This document shows positions 1-11,264 of a DNA stretch of 64,000 nt, piece by piece. Each line of letters starts with the position of its first letter. The first letter of the stretch is position 1. This stretch comes from Hirundichthys speculiger (taxonomy: Eukaryota > Chordata > Actinopteri > Beloniformes > Exocoetidae). The notes below the pieces were generated by a model, which saw nothing but the letters and a program-made list of their open reading frames with translations, searched no databases and was not told where the DNA came from. The stretch covers positions 3,038,001-3,102,000 of the forward strand of contig JAGFBZ010000855.1 in the NCBI GenBank assembly GCA_018398805.1, read 5' to 3'. The translations under genes and the position numbers were made by a program.

Positions 1-483
1 ATAGGGCTGAAACAAAAACTGGTAAGAAGAAAAAAGGACCAGGAAAACCAGGAAGTACAGTATGGACTCAGAGAAGAAGTCACAAATAATAACAGGGGAT
101 CAGTCATCGGGGACCAACACTCCCCTACTTATCCATTAAAAAAAGAAAAAAGAAACGACATTAACGTGACGTTGACACTCTTTAGTGAAGTAGAGAAGAA
201 AAAATATATTTTTTTATTTGGTGTTCTGTGGTTGTAATTTTGGGCAGAAAGTGAACTAAAGTAAACGGATTTACAAAAGTAAGGAAATTGGTTCAGCATC
301 AGCTGAAACCATCAGGGGTACAGGAAGAGGGCCAGCAAACCCTGTTTTTTACGCAATTCATGAATAAATAACCGATATTTAATCACACAGCTTTGCTTGG
401 AATTGATCAAGAGGGAGACACAGAGATAGATGTTGACTGATTTTTTGTTATTGCTGTTATTTTCTTCATAACCTCACATCAGC
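1..483. other. intron sequence, no feature recognised
   Basis: AT-rich sequence with short A and T runs. No coding potential, repeat boundary or RNA gene was seen. It is assigned to an nrxn1 intron only because the next downstream coding exon on the + strand lies at 21227 and no first exon or promoter is visible before it. Confidence 0.4.
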
Positions 484-780
484 ATGGTGACTTGGTGGCT
501 CGGACTATAGGTTCCTAGATCCAGTTTCTGAGTGGAGTGGAGTCTGTATGTTCTCTCCGTGCTTGTGTGGCTTTTCTCCAGGTACTCCGGCATTCCTCCC
601 ACAGTCCAAAAACATCCATATCAGGTTTGGTAGTGGTTCTTAATTACCCACAGGAGTGAGTGTGTGTGTGGTTGTCCAGGGTTCATCACTTGCCTTTTGC
701 CCCAAATAAAGCTGGAAAAGGCTTCAGCAGATCCCTGTGAACTTTAATCGGAATCATCAGATATAGATGATGGATAGGTA
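484..780 (+). repeat. tRNA-derived/L2-tailed SINE remnant
   Basis: The tract contains the phrases TGTTCTCTCCGTG, GGTACTCCGGCATTCCTCC and CACAGTCCAAAAACAT in order, followed by a GATGGATAGG end. That order is the body and tail of a SINE class abundant in teleosts, seen here in the + orientation. The copy is diverged and the tRNA-like head is poorly preserved. The family assignment is from memory of fish SINEs. Confidence 0.6.
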
Positions 781-1168
781 TTATTTCACAAACAATTATT
801 CATTCATTTTCTGTAACCCCTGAATCTTCTTCAGGGTTGTGGGTTGGCTGAATTTAACTTACCTCAGTTTCTGAGAAAGGAATCATGAGACCACAGCCAA
901 TTGTTACCTACAGGTAACACCACGATTGCAAGTTTGAGTCAAAAGATGGAATCGATTTGTTCCGGTAGCAAAGTTATTGTTTTGTATAATCAATGACAGA
1001 AAAAAAAAAAAATTAAAAAAGTGAATGCAAAGAAAATTGCAGTTGTACTGATGGCCATCCAACAGGGTTTAAATTCCAACCTCAGAAGTTCAAATCAGGT
1101 TTGTTAGTTGGAGTTCTTGTGTTTAATTTTTTGTGACAGTGACATGAATAAGTGAGATCATGATGGAT

Positions 1169-1213
1169 GAAAGCGCCAATGTCAGGGAAATTTTCCCTGA
1201 CATTGGCACTTTC
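1169..1213. repeat. 45-bp near-perfect palindrome
   Basis: Arms 1169-1190 and 1192-1213 are reverse complements over 22 bp with one mismatch, around a single central T at 1191. The arm core is GCCAATGTCAGGGAAA. The loop is too short for a microRNA precursor. It may be a cruciform-forming remnant of an inverted-repeat transposon end. Confidence 0.8.
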
Positions 1214-1334
1214 AAATGTTATTGGAAATTCCAAATGCTATTGCCTCTCTTAACTGGATTTACTTGAGATCTCATCTGTGTTCATGAGCCGATTTTCTTT
1301 CCCACACAATAGTTTGATCAAATAGAATATGTAA

Positions 1335-2418
1335 GGCCCGATCTTCGGCCAGATCTGCTATAGTCACTATTTAGGGATAATGTGTGGCGGGAGAGGTGTT
1401 CCCCAAAAAGAAATGCAATCTTCCACCCTTCCTATATCCTCTTTCCCATCTGGTTTACTTGCTACATTATGCATAGGAGTGGTTAGGGCGTGTCACTTGT
1501 TAAACCAATCAGTGCGTCAGCAGCCATTGCCTTTAAGAGCAGGTTGTGCTATCCACAAACCACTTCCCCAAACCAGTCATGGAGGGAGGACAGGGCACAG
1601 CGCTTCTCTGAAGATGAAGATAAAGCAGCTCGCGCATGAGGTGAAGGCTGCAGATGTTTGAAGCATTAGCGGGCAGGAACATCAAACCAATGCATTTCAA
1701 ACCAGCGTTTAACTGTTTGAAACCAGCCAGTTCCGTGTCTTCACCTCTACTGTTTCTGTCACGACTTGAGTTTAGGTTTGATCGGTTTAATCTTCCTGTC
1801 CATGAACGCTTCAAACATCTGACCCTTCTGTTCGACACATCTAGGCCTACTTTTCAAACAGGGTGCGGAGGTGTATGTAAGATGGCTTGGATCAGCCTAC
1901 TTGGATATGCAAATGCTCGCCAGCATGGACTTGCGTCTCAGTCGTAATATATAATTTTTACACAAACAATTCCTATCAGCTATCTGAAAGTCCCAGGTAG
2001 TTGGTGCGCTGCCGGTAAACACGCTCTGCTTGTCTGTGGTTTAACTGGGGTGCAAGCCGATTTAAGACAATCTCTGCCATTTTCTCAGGGGTTCAACTGA
2101 GGCCAAATCACACTTTTTATACAAGAGTTAATTTAGAGAGATGGAGCCGTTTGTGCACGTCCACATGTGACCAGGTGGATTATGGGTGGTCGGACCACCC
2201 ATAATGCTTTTTCCTGCGATGGTACGATACTAAGTTTGAGGAAAGGGCAAAAGACACGCCCATTGCCACACCTACAAAGTGAGTAAAAGAATCGGCAAAA
2301 ATGTGTTGCAGCTATAGCGGGTGGAAGATTGCATTAGCAGTTAGCGAAGATTACTCTACATGCAATTTGAGGGTAGCAGCTAGTGGTAACGGCTAAGGCA
2401 AGTGGTTCGATCAGGGCC
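1335..2418 (+). mobile_element. unclassified non-autonomous DNA transposon, copy 1
   Basis: The element starts GGCCCGATCTTC and ends GATCAGGGCC, so the termini are inverted repeats. It is homologous along most of its length to 4976-6312 in the opposite orientation. Shared blocks include a terminal stretch with AATCAGTGCGTCAGCAGC and a block with GTTCAACTGAGGCCAAATCACAC. A 13-bp perfect palindrome sits at 2179-2205. No transposase was recognised. No clean target duplication is visible at this copy. The termini recall PIF/Harbinger-like elements, but this was not established. Confidence 0.7.
2179..2205. repeat. palindromic centre of transposon copy 1
   Basis: Perfect 13-bp arms (2179-2191 and 2193-2205, core TGGGTGGTC/GACCACCCA) flank one central G. 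The equivalent place in copy 2 is also a palindrome but with longer and different outer arms. Confidence 0.85.
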
Positions 2419-4028
2419 ATACTCTCTTGCAGCACAATATTTGTCAGGTTAGTGTCATTCTAGAGGTGTTTTAAAAGAAAAAATGCTTATTTTACCCCGT
2501 AGTCTTCATAGGGGGATAATTGAACCTTTTTTTTTTAATGTTATTGCTTGACTTGGTAGAGATGATTGAGAAATAACCAAATTATAAACACCAATTTCTT
2601 TTTTTTTCTCCTCTCTGTAATAGGAACTGCTTGTCTCATGTCAAACCACTGTTTCATTTAGCTGAAAACAGTTTTCTCATAAATCCTTCATCTGTGTGTC
2701 CACTCAAAGACAGACAGATGCACAGCAAAGTCACAGGTTACTTATAAGGCACACAGTGTTCCACGTTAAAAGGAAGACAGATTCATCAGCAAGGCTTCAG
2801 TCATATTTGATGAGTCTAATTCATTTAAGATATGAGGCTTAATTGCCTCCCAGACTGCAGTGTTCAGTCTCAGTGTCAGTGCCCTGACACAAACTTGTGG
2901 TGGTGCCTTCAATTATTCAAAGAAAGAAAACATCCTCAGGATAAGATTTCCCCTGCATTGCAGATGTATGGAACTGACCATCATGCTACCGGGAGACTGT
3001 AAACTTGAGGAAGAAAAGCCCCCTCGCAATGAAACAAGTCGCTTCATTGAGAACTGCACCATTGATTTCTTGTTCTATTTTTAGGTTTATGATATTTATG
3101 ATCTTTTCTTCCCCCCTCCCCCAAAAAACCCATACTTCATCACTAATAAAAACAGAAACAGAAAAGCCACCATGGATACTTCACTTGCTCTATGTGTATC
3201 AAATACATTAATTTCATGTAAGCAGAAGCAGGATGATTGCAGGCCCTCCTCTGCAGCTTATGTCTGTCCTGCTGACCCTCCCACCTTCTCCCTAAAATGA
3301 TGTGTGCCAATTTTGGTGGTCCCGGGGTACGCTGCCTCAAACCTGTCCATGGCTTTGTGGACACCCAGCAGTGATATGTGGTAAAGTCTTTTACGTAGTA
3401 GACCTTGGGTGGCCCCTGGCCTGCTGCAGTCACACCCTGCAGCAGACCGTATCCATCATCTGAAGCTCACTAGGGGCCATTACAGAAACTGCCCTTCAAC
3501 ATAGTGTTGTAGAGCAACTACCATATGGCTCAGTGGTTCAGCTGCACCATGCCAGGGCTGAACACATACATACCAGTGTGCCAGCATGTCGACTTGATTT
3601 AATGAGTGCTCGTAGTGTTTGGAGAGTTAAGAGCAGAGACGGTCTTTTTCAGCAGGTGCTGGATTGGCACATTCAATACTTGAGACAAGTGACAGTTGCT
3701 GTTTTCGCATTTTAGGTTTTCTAAATGAATCGTGAATTTGCCAGTTTGGGATAGTCTGTCTTGTCTTGTCTATCTAATCTGAAATTGTTGTAAATTCTAA
3801 TAATGGCAAAAGTAGTCAATTTAATAAACTCAGTAAAAAAAAAAAAAAAAAAAAAGAACCGTATTTTATTCTGGACGTTCAACACTGCTTTCTGGCAGAG
3901 TAGCACTACAGATCAGGACACTCTGTCTTTTTAAATGAGAAGAACTACATAGTGTGAGTGCTTTCATTTTTGTTTTCTAAAGTGTTGGTTGCTGGTGGGA
4001 TTTATTGAAACAGAACCCAATTTTAACT
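2419..4028. other. intron sequence with simple runs
   Basis: No coding exon was recognised. A 21-A run lies at 3835-3855, possibly the tail of an old retrocopy. A GC-richer pocket at about 3230-3440 has no family I can name. Confidence 0.4.
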
Positions 4029-4140
4029 ATCCATTCATTGTTTTTACCCACTTATTCCTATTTAGAGAGCCTATCCTAACTCTTTTCAGGCAAAAGAAAG
4101 GAATAAACCCTAGATAGGTCACCAGTCCATCACAGGGTAT
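4029..4140 (-). repeat. SINE/L2-type 3' end fragment
   Basis: CCATTCATTGTTTTTACCC at the left and GGTCACCAGTCCATCACAGG at the right are reverse-complement versions of the conserved 3' part of teleost SINE/L2 repeats (region near the GATGGATGG tail). It is short and diverged. Confidence 0.5.
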
Positions 4141-4975
4141 CTTAACTATCGAAGATTTGTCCAACAGTAGTTTCTCGCACATTAAAAAAATCAGCCATCA
4201 GCTGGTTTCTGCATTGCCTTCATGAGCAACAGCTCTGTGCAAACTGCTTATTGACCTGTGCTGATCTCTCATTATTTTTAAAAAACATTTTCACAGGGGC
4301 CAATAGACAGTGTAGTGCGCACAATAACTCGTCCATCTTTTATGCTTGCAGGAAGATTACATCGTTAAAGTTTTCTTGAAGTTAGGTGAAAAAGGGCAGC
4401 ATGAAAAAAAGATGTATTTTTTCAGTTTTTGTGCAAAAAAAGTCCTCTTGACCTTTTATTTAGATGTTCTGTATTTATTTGCAAAAGATAAAAATCTTTG
4501 AAAATGTTGAGTTTGATACCCGCTCTATAATGTATGAGCTGTGCCTTTACACTGATTCTATCCAGAGAGTATCTGTCTTGAAACTGGGTCATATCCTATA
4601 AATGCAGGTTAATGGAAGGATTGGTGCATAACCTGAAGTATCATTACCAGATCCAATTAATTTCTCTGCTAGTAGAGAAATTAAGTTATTTAATTTTCAT
4701 TTCAGCAGATAAAACCTTACTCTGGCACAGAAGTTGATATTTATAAATAAAACCAGAAACACTAGTATTGAAAAAAGAATACATTTATTTAAAGGGGTTA
4801 TTTTACATTAGGGGAAAAGCCCATGTGTGCTTTCTTGCATAGAACGACAAATGGCTGAAAAACAAAAAAAAATTCAAAAAGATTCAGCTGGAAGAACATC
4901 TGGCTACTAATGAAGTTAGTTGATATCAGGTCTGTAACATGATTAGCTATAAGAGGGATGTCTTAAAGAGACTGA

Positions 4976-6312
4976 GGCCTCGATCGTACACCTCCCGCTA
5001 GCCGCTACCCACAAATTGCGGGTTTAGGAACCTCCGCTAACCTCTAATGCAATCTTCCGCTTCCCTAAAGCCTCTATCCGCTATGCCGACTCCATTATTC
5101 ACATTGTAGGTGTAGCAATGCGCGTGTCTTTTGCGTTTTCTGCAAACTCGGTATCTTGCGATCGCGGGTAGCAGGTGGTCAGACCACCCGCTACCCACGA
5201 TCGCTAGATACTGAGTTAGCTGAAAGTGCAACCCGCATGTCGGCGCGTTAAAGAGCGCATCAAAATGGCATAAATATGCGTCCACCTGGTCACATGTGAC
5301 GTGCACAAACGGCTCTACCTCTCAAATTAACTCTTGTATAAGAAGTGTGATTTGGCCTCAGTTGAACACAGAGATAGTCTACCTCTCGATTATGCATCAC
5401 CGTACTCCTTGCAGACATTTTTATTCCCTTTAGGTCAGAGGATGTCTGATCAGCAGTTGTGGTGGATGTGGGAATAGTCACGGCCAGACACGTCAGTCTG
5501 TACAGCTGTGGCATGATCTCATTCAGATGTTTGCTGTGGAAGAAACCAAGGAGATCTTTGGGACATTTGCCCTCAAAATCCGTCATGGCCTACATCACAG
5601 TCACTTCTGTTTTTAAACAGGTCAGATCATCAAATATAGCTCCGTGGCTCTGGTGTAAAGCTGGTAAAGGATGGATGCGGGAATTTATTTCTGATATGTC
5701 TGAAACTGTTGGTGGTCGAGGAGGGACAGGAACATTTATTGTTTGTGATCTTTAAATGCACATCCAATGATTCGTTCTGCAGTATTTCAAAAAGCACATC
5801 AGCTGCGCCAAGACGCACAGCTGTCCCAGACTCCCACCCCCTGCTGAGAATATGTTCCCGCCGCTCTGCCTGGCCGTGTTTACCGGGAGCGCACCAACTA
5901 TCTGGGACTTTCAGGTAGCCAATAGGAATTGTCTGTGTAAAAATATTTTTATGTATATATCAGTGCAGAAGAGATGGAGGAAGGAAGAGGAGGAAGCTCT
6001 ACAGCAGAGTCCCAGACAAGCTGCACATGAGAGCTGCTCTGATCTGGACGAAAAGACGCTCCATAGCGGGTTGCGGGTAGCAGGTAGTGCAACCTGCTCT
6101 TAAAGGCAATAGCTGCTGACGCACTGATTGGTTTAACAAGTGGAACGCCCTAACCTCGCCCATGCATAATATAGCGGTTAGCGCAGCGGTTAGCGCAGGT
6201 AAGATAGCAGGTTGAGAGAAGTGGAAGATTGTGTTCTTTGTGGGGGAACGCCCCTCCCACTAACCGCTATCCCTTAATAGCGGCTTTAGGAGGTTTGGCG
6301 GAAGATCGGGCC
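4976..6312 (-). mobile_element. unclassified non-autonomous DNA transposon, copy 2
   Basis: Inverted relative to copy 1 at 1335-2418 and homologous to it. Termini are GGCCTCGATC and GATCGGGCC. CTGA precedes the left end (4972-4975) and follows the right end (6313-6316), consistent with a short target duplication. Removing the insert joins the two halves of the Tc1-like element, which supports these boundaries. The centre is a long palindrome at 5146-5216. The ends also carry repeated AGCGGTTAGCGC motifs (6172-6199). No transposase was seen. Confidence 0.75.
5146..5216. repeat. 71-bp palindromic centre of transposon copy 2
   Basis: Arms 5146-5180 and 5182-5216 pair over 35 bp with about four mismatches around one central A. 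The core GGTGGTC/GACCACC is shared with copy 1, while the outer arms (GCGATCGCGGGTAGC) are not. Confidence 0.85.
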
Positions 6313-7545
6313 CTGAGTCTCTCAGAAGTAAAGATGTGCAGTGGCTCTCCAATCTGTGAAAGAGAGTGTAAAAAGATTGTGAAATACTTTAAAAACAATA
6401 TTCCTCAACATCAGTTTGTAAATGTTTTGTAAACCTCATCATCGACAGTGCATAACATCACCAAAAAATTCAGAGAAACTGGAGTCATCTCTGTGCATAA
6501 GGGATAAGACCAAAGACCTTTAATGGATGTCCGTGGTCTTTGGGCCCTCAGACGACACTGCATCACTCATCAGCATGATTGTGTCAATGACATTACTGAA
6601 TGAGACCAGAAATACTTCCAGAAACCACTGTAGGTAAACAATACCCACCGTGCCATCTGCCAACTAAAGCTCTATCATGCAAAGCCATATTTGAACATGG
6701 TCCAGAACTACCATCATGTCCTGTGAACCAAGACTCATTTAAAATGGACTCTTTCAAAACTGGAAACTGTTCTATGGTCAGACAAGTCCAAATTTGACAT
6801 TCTTGTTGGTAATGATGCACACCGTGTCCTCCAGGCTAAAGAGGAGGTAGAACTTCCAATGTGGTATCAGTGTTAAGTTCAAAAGCCAGCATCTCTGATG
6901 ATATGGGGGTTCATAGGGTATGGGCAACTTGCATGAAGGAACTGTGAATGCTGAAAGGTATATAAAGGTTTCAGAGCAACATATGCTTCCCTCAGGATGA
7001 CTTCAATTTCAGGAAAGGCCTTGTGTATTTCAGCAGGACGATGCAAAACCACATACTGCAGCTATTACAACAGCATGGCATTGTTGGAGAAGAGTCTGGG
7101 TGCTGAATTGACCTGCCTGCAGTCCAGATCATTCATCTATACAGAACATTTGATGCATCATTAAACAAAAAATACCTCAAAGAGGTCTTTTTTAGCAGCT
7201 GGAAACCTACATATGACTGAGACCAAATTCAACAATAAAACTCCAGAACTCACAATCATGATGCCCAGACATCTTCAAACTGTTTTAAAAAGAAGAGGAG
7301 ATGCTACACCATGCTAAACATGCCCCTGTCTTAATTATTTAGATACCTGTAGCAGGCATTAAATCTGAAATGAGCTCATTTTGAGCATCAAAAATTGTAA
7401 AAAAGTTCTCAGTTTCAACATTTGTTATGTTATCTATGTTCAGTTGTGAATCAAATATTGGTTCATGTTATTTGAAAGTCCTAATTTTCACTTTATTCAA
7501 ATTTTAAAAAACCTCCCAACCTTTCTGGAATTGAGGTTGTAGTTA

Positions 7546-9151
7546 GATTGTTTTATCTGTCCAAAATATTAAATGTATAAAACACATTATCTTTTTTTTT
7601 TTATTTTTAGGTTAGGGTTTAGCATACTGCCTTTGGGAGGTGCTGAGAGACTCTAGAAGTGACTGTTTTACATTTTAGTTGGATTTTAGTACCTTTGAGT
7701 TGCCTCAGGCTAGCCGTTGCCCCTGGAGTCCAATTTCTGTGCTTAGCTCTGCCAGTTTGAGAGTGGATATATCCCTTTTTTTCTGGCTCTTAGCTAGAAA
7801 ATTACAACATATTTAAAAAAAAAAAATGTTCCTTCACTAAAGACAAAATGAGACAAATTTTTAAGAATTCCTTTGCAACACATATGTGTAATTAATTAAG
7901 AAGGTATCTAGTCATGAATTGCAGTCCTGAACTCATGTTACAGCGGTGCCAGAAGGATGAATCAGTAATGAAAAATCTGTTGTGCTCGAGACTCCATAAA
8001 GAGTTTGCAATTTAGACTTTCCATTATTTAGATTTTTGCCATGAATTCCACCCTCCTTTTGTCTTCTTTCCACTAAATGAGATCATAACTCATTCGTTGT
8101 GTCGTGTTTATACTTGGTCCTCGGTAACTGACAAATCCGAACCTGGAAGACATGAACCTGATTACTCTCTGTGGGAGCTACAAGCGACCTGGTCTGTGGT
8201 TGTAGGGCAAAGCTGCTCTTCCTCTTTCCTCATGTCATGTTTTTGTAAACGTTACACTTGGGAATATGGCCTAAATACATTCATCTCAGCAATGATGGCA
8301 TCTATATTAGGATGACAAATTTGTCCCTGTCACCTCATGAGGGACTGGGACTGCATGTCAAGAAGCAGGTAAAGTCAGGAAGACAGTGATTTGTGGCCAC
8401 GTTGCACATCTCTTCTTTTTTTTTTTTTTTTTTTTTTTTGTAGGGGGGGCATATACAGCACCATGCTCAGATTTGTCATCTATATTTAGATTTTTAGAGA
8501 AAGAAACTTGAAAATAAGAATGATAGTTTCTTTTGGATTAGATAAACAAACAAATGTTTGTATATCAGCATATAGATAGAAAGCACCATAATTACAAGCC
8601 ATTCAGTGGTAATTGTTATGCCTCCCTTATCCTTAGTGTATGATATTCCTTCTGGGCAGTTCTCTGCTCTCAGGCCAGATTACAACCAGGGTGAGCTACA
8701 GACATGCACAGAGCTCCAGATTCGATTTCAGATAACAAAAATATCAGGGCATCCAGAGGGGGAAAATGCTTCAATGCCGACAGATTCCATTTATCTGAGA
8801 AGTGTGAAAGCAAGGATAAGGGGGAGAGACAAAGTCGACCAAGCAGCACACTTCTATGAAGTTGTGTTTATGCAACGGCAAGAGAGAGAAAGTAGAGAAC
8901 ACGAGGGGGTATTGTAGGAGGTAGATGGAGGCAGATAGTGTTTTTTGGAATATGATATTCAGATTTTATCATTTAGAGCATGTAGCTAACAACGCATCCA
9001 GTCTTCTGTCTAATCTGCTAGAATCCGTAACACTCCATAGCAGTCACTCAAAATGTTCTCGCTGTGCACTGTTCTGTGACTACTTGCACTCTTACATATT
9101 GTTTTCACATTTTTTACATCTCCAGTAATAAATAATGATCATCAGGCTCAA

Positions 9152-9182
<31 letters not shown>

Positions 9183-10841
9183 GAAAATCAAAATATCAGC
9201 TGTTTATCATACGTTGTGCAAAATGTCTCCATTTGTCTGAGAGGGTGATTAGTCACCAGTCACACATGGCTCGGGCTGATTCAGTGATGGACATGGTGAC
9301 AGTGTGACGCAGATGCTGACTGGGAAATGGGCTCGATGTTTCCTCCTACGCAGCCAGACAGCTATCCTGGTTACTTTGGAGCCTGAGCCATAACGTGTCT
9401 ACAATTTGCATTAGAGCCACGCAGATGACTGTTCCTGGAAAATGAGCTGAATTGGGTCCCAAGGGGACCTGAGTAACATCTACAAAGCTGTGCCTTCAAG
9501 CAGTCACATTAAAAGGAGTCCTCAAAAAGGTCCCAAAGAGGGAATACATTTAACGAGGGCATTGGTATGTGTGCATTTTTAAGTGGCCATGCAATTACCT
9601 CATATCTACATCCTTTTGTGAAGTACACCTTTACACTTCTACATTAGCCTCTACTAGTCCTTTTATGTCACTCTGTTGCATGCAGCCTTTCATTTTGCAG
9701 AACAGAAGCCTTTCTGGGCTTGTGCACCAAATTAAAAATTCACCTGATACTCTACACTTATTCCCAACTCTCATTCTTTCATCACGTTCCATGCTTTCCT
9801 TCAACAATGTGAGATTCATCAAGACACTGTTACATTGGCACCGATCTTTACAAAACTTTGTAAGAATAAAATCCAGTGCTCTTTTCCAGGCAAACAGGCA
9901 GACAGTCTGAGTTCACTGTTTGTAGCAGAAATAATCAGGCATAATTTATTTTTTCTTTTGTTCCTACTCTTTTAGTTGCGGATGGAAATGTGTCAGTGTG
10001 TGTATGTTTTCTCTCGGAAACATACATCTACACTGCATGCTGTGAGTTTACCAGGTGTGCAAAGCTGCCTTGCAGCACCTTGTTAGACTGTCTGGGGTGC
10101 AGTGACTTAAGCCCTGAGGAAGATGTATTGCAAGACAGGAACATGTGGGTACCAGGGGAGGAGATAGAGAGCCTCAGACCATTCTTTTTTTAATGACACT
10201 GTGATACTCAGCCTGAGGTTCACATGCAGCAACAGCTGCTTTGGTTTAAATAAAGTAAAGCCTTTTCCCCCCAGAAGACTGCATCTTATAAACTGAGAAA
10301 GTGCAAACAACTGTCCACCAACACCAGTTCCACATTACAGCATACACAAGCAGTCAAAACATATTCAAGCACATACCTATTATTCAGAGATAATTGCCTT
10401 TGAGAATTGTAAAGCATTTTTCATTTTTTAATGAATTTTCTATTGCTCTGAAGATGACACTAACTTCAAAACGTAATCTGAATAAAATAATGAATAACAT
10501 CATGCCTCTAGTAATTATTATAGGCTTTCTACAATAGAAAATCCTTTGACCTTATGATTTGATGTTGCTCAAATTAAAGCTTTTAGAGTCAAAGATAAAT
10601 AGTGATTGTTGTTTGGAGAAATGCTGTTTATGATGAAATTATGAGCATGCGGTTCAAAGCAGCTTCATTTGGTCTGCAGCATATTCATTTACAAACAGAC
10701 TATGCAGTGATGAAGAATGTGCTTCTGTACTGCCATTAATTACAAACATGGTTTTTTTTTGTTTATTTGTTTTTTCAGGAAAACTTTGCTATTGTGACAG
10801 AAGAACATATGTGCACGAATAGATAAGGATATATAACAGTA
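7546..10841. other. intron sequence, no gene recognised
   Basis: No exon or named repeat was recognised. A 24-T run lies at 8416-8439 and a 23-A run at 9154-9176. A 103-codon open frame at 8606-8917 has no recognisable domain and is treated as chance. Confidence 0.4.
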
Positions 10842-11264
10842 CAGGGCATACGCCATATGCGACCCAAATTTAACGATTTCGACCGTTTTTTTCTGCCTTG
10901 TCGCCAGTGGCGAGGGACACAAAATCCACCATCAACTTAGGAAATTTTTTTTTTTTTTTAATGATTCCTGCACATTTGTCATGTGTCACCAAGGCAAACA
11001 TATCTAAATAACTTAGAAACAAAGTTTATTTAGAACTTTAGAAACAAAGTTTATAATTAGATATATATTGTATATCGGAAAGTGGTCCTGTTTTGGGTGC
11101 ACGTCGTTTACCGGAAGTCATAACTACACATGCGCCTAACCAGCGTGGACAGGTGGACTTTTGCATTCGTCCGTCTTCAATTTTGTCCATCACTGAATCT
11201 ACTCCACAGCAAAATGGATCATTTTGGTAAATAACCTCATAAAAATAAATAACAGAATAGTTAA

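Larger units (their letters stand above)
4845..7545 (+). mobile_element. Tc1/mariner-like element, interrupted and degenerate
   Basis: The element lies in two parts, about 4845-4975 and 6313-7545, separated by the inserted transposon at 4976-6312. The right part carries the transposase start region (motif SPICE then NNIPQ of the N-terminal helix-turn-helix, about 6330-6430). It continues through the catalytic region (for example GGTCAGACAAGTCCAAATTT near 6776) to a terminal stretch near 7545 (CTGGAATTGAGGTTGTA). Frameshifts and stops break the frame throughout, so no active protein remains. The left edge is approximate. Recognition comes from the well-known fish Tc1-like consensus. Confidence 0.75.

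Noticed and set aside
1169..1213. microRNA precursor
   Set aside because: The palindrome has a one-base centre, far too small for a Dicer-type loop.
3835..3855. Processed retrogene tail
   Set aside because: A 21-A run is present, but no gene-like sequence or target duplication was found next to it.
7605..7625. Telomere-like TTAGG/TTAGGG motifs
   Set aside because: Only one or two units, no array.
8606..8917. 103-codon open frame on the + strand
   Set aside because: No domain, no splice context and no codon pattern that stands out; length is expected by chance.
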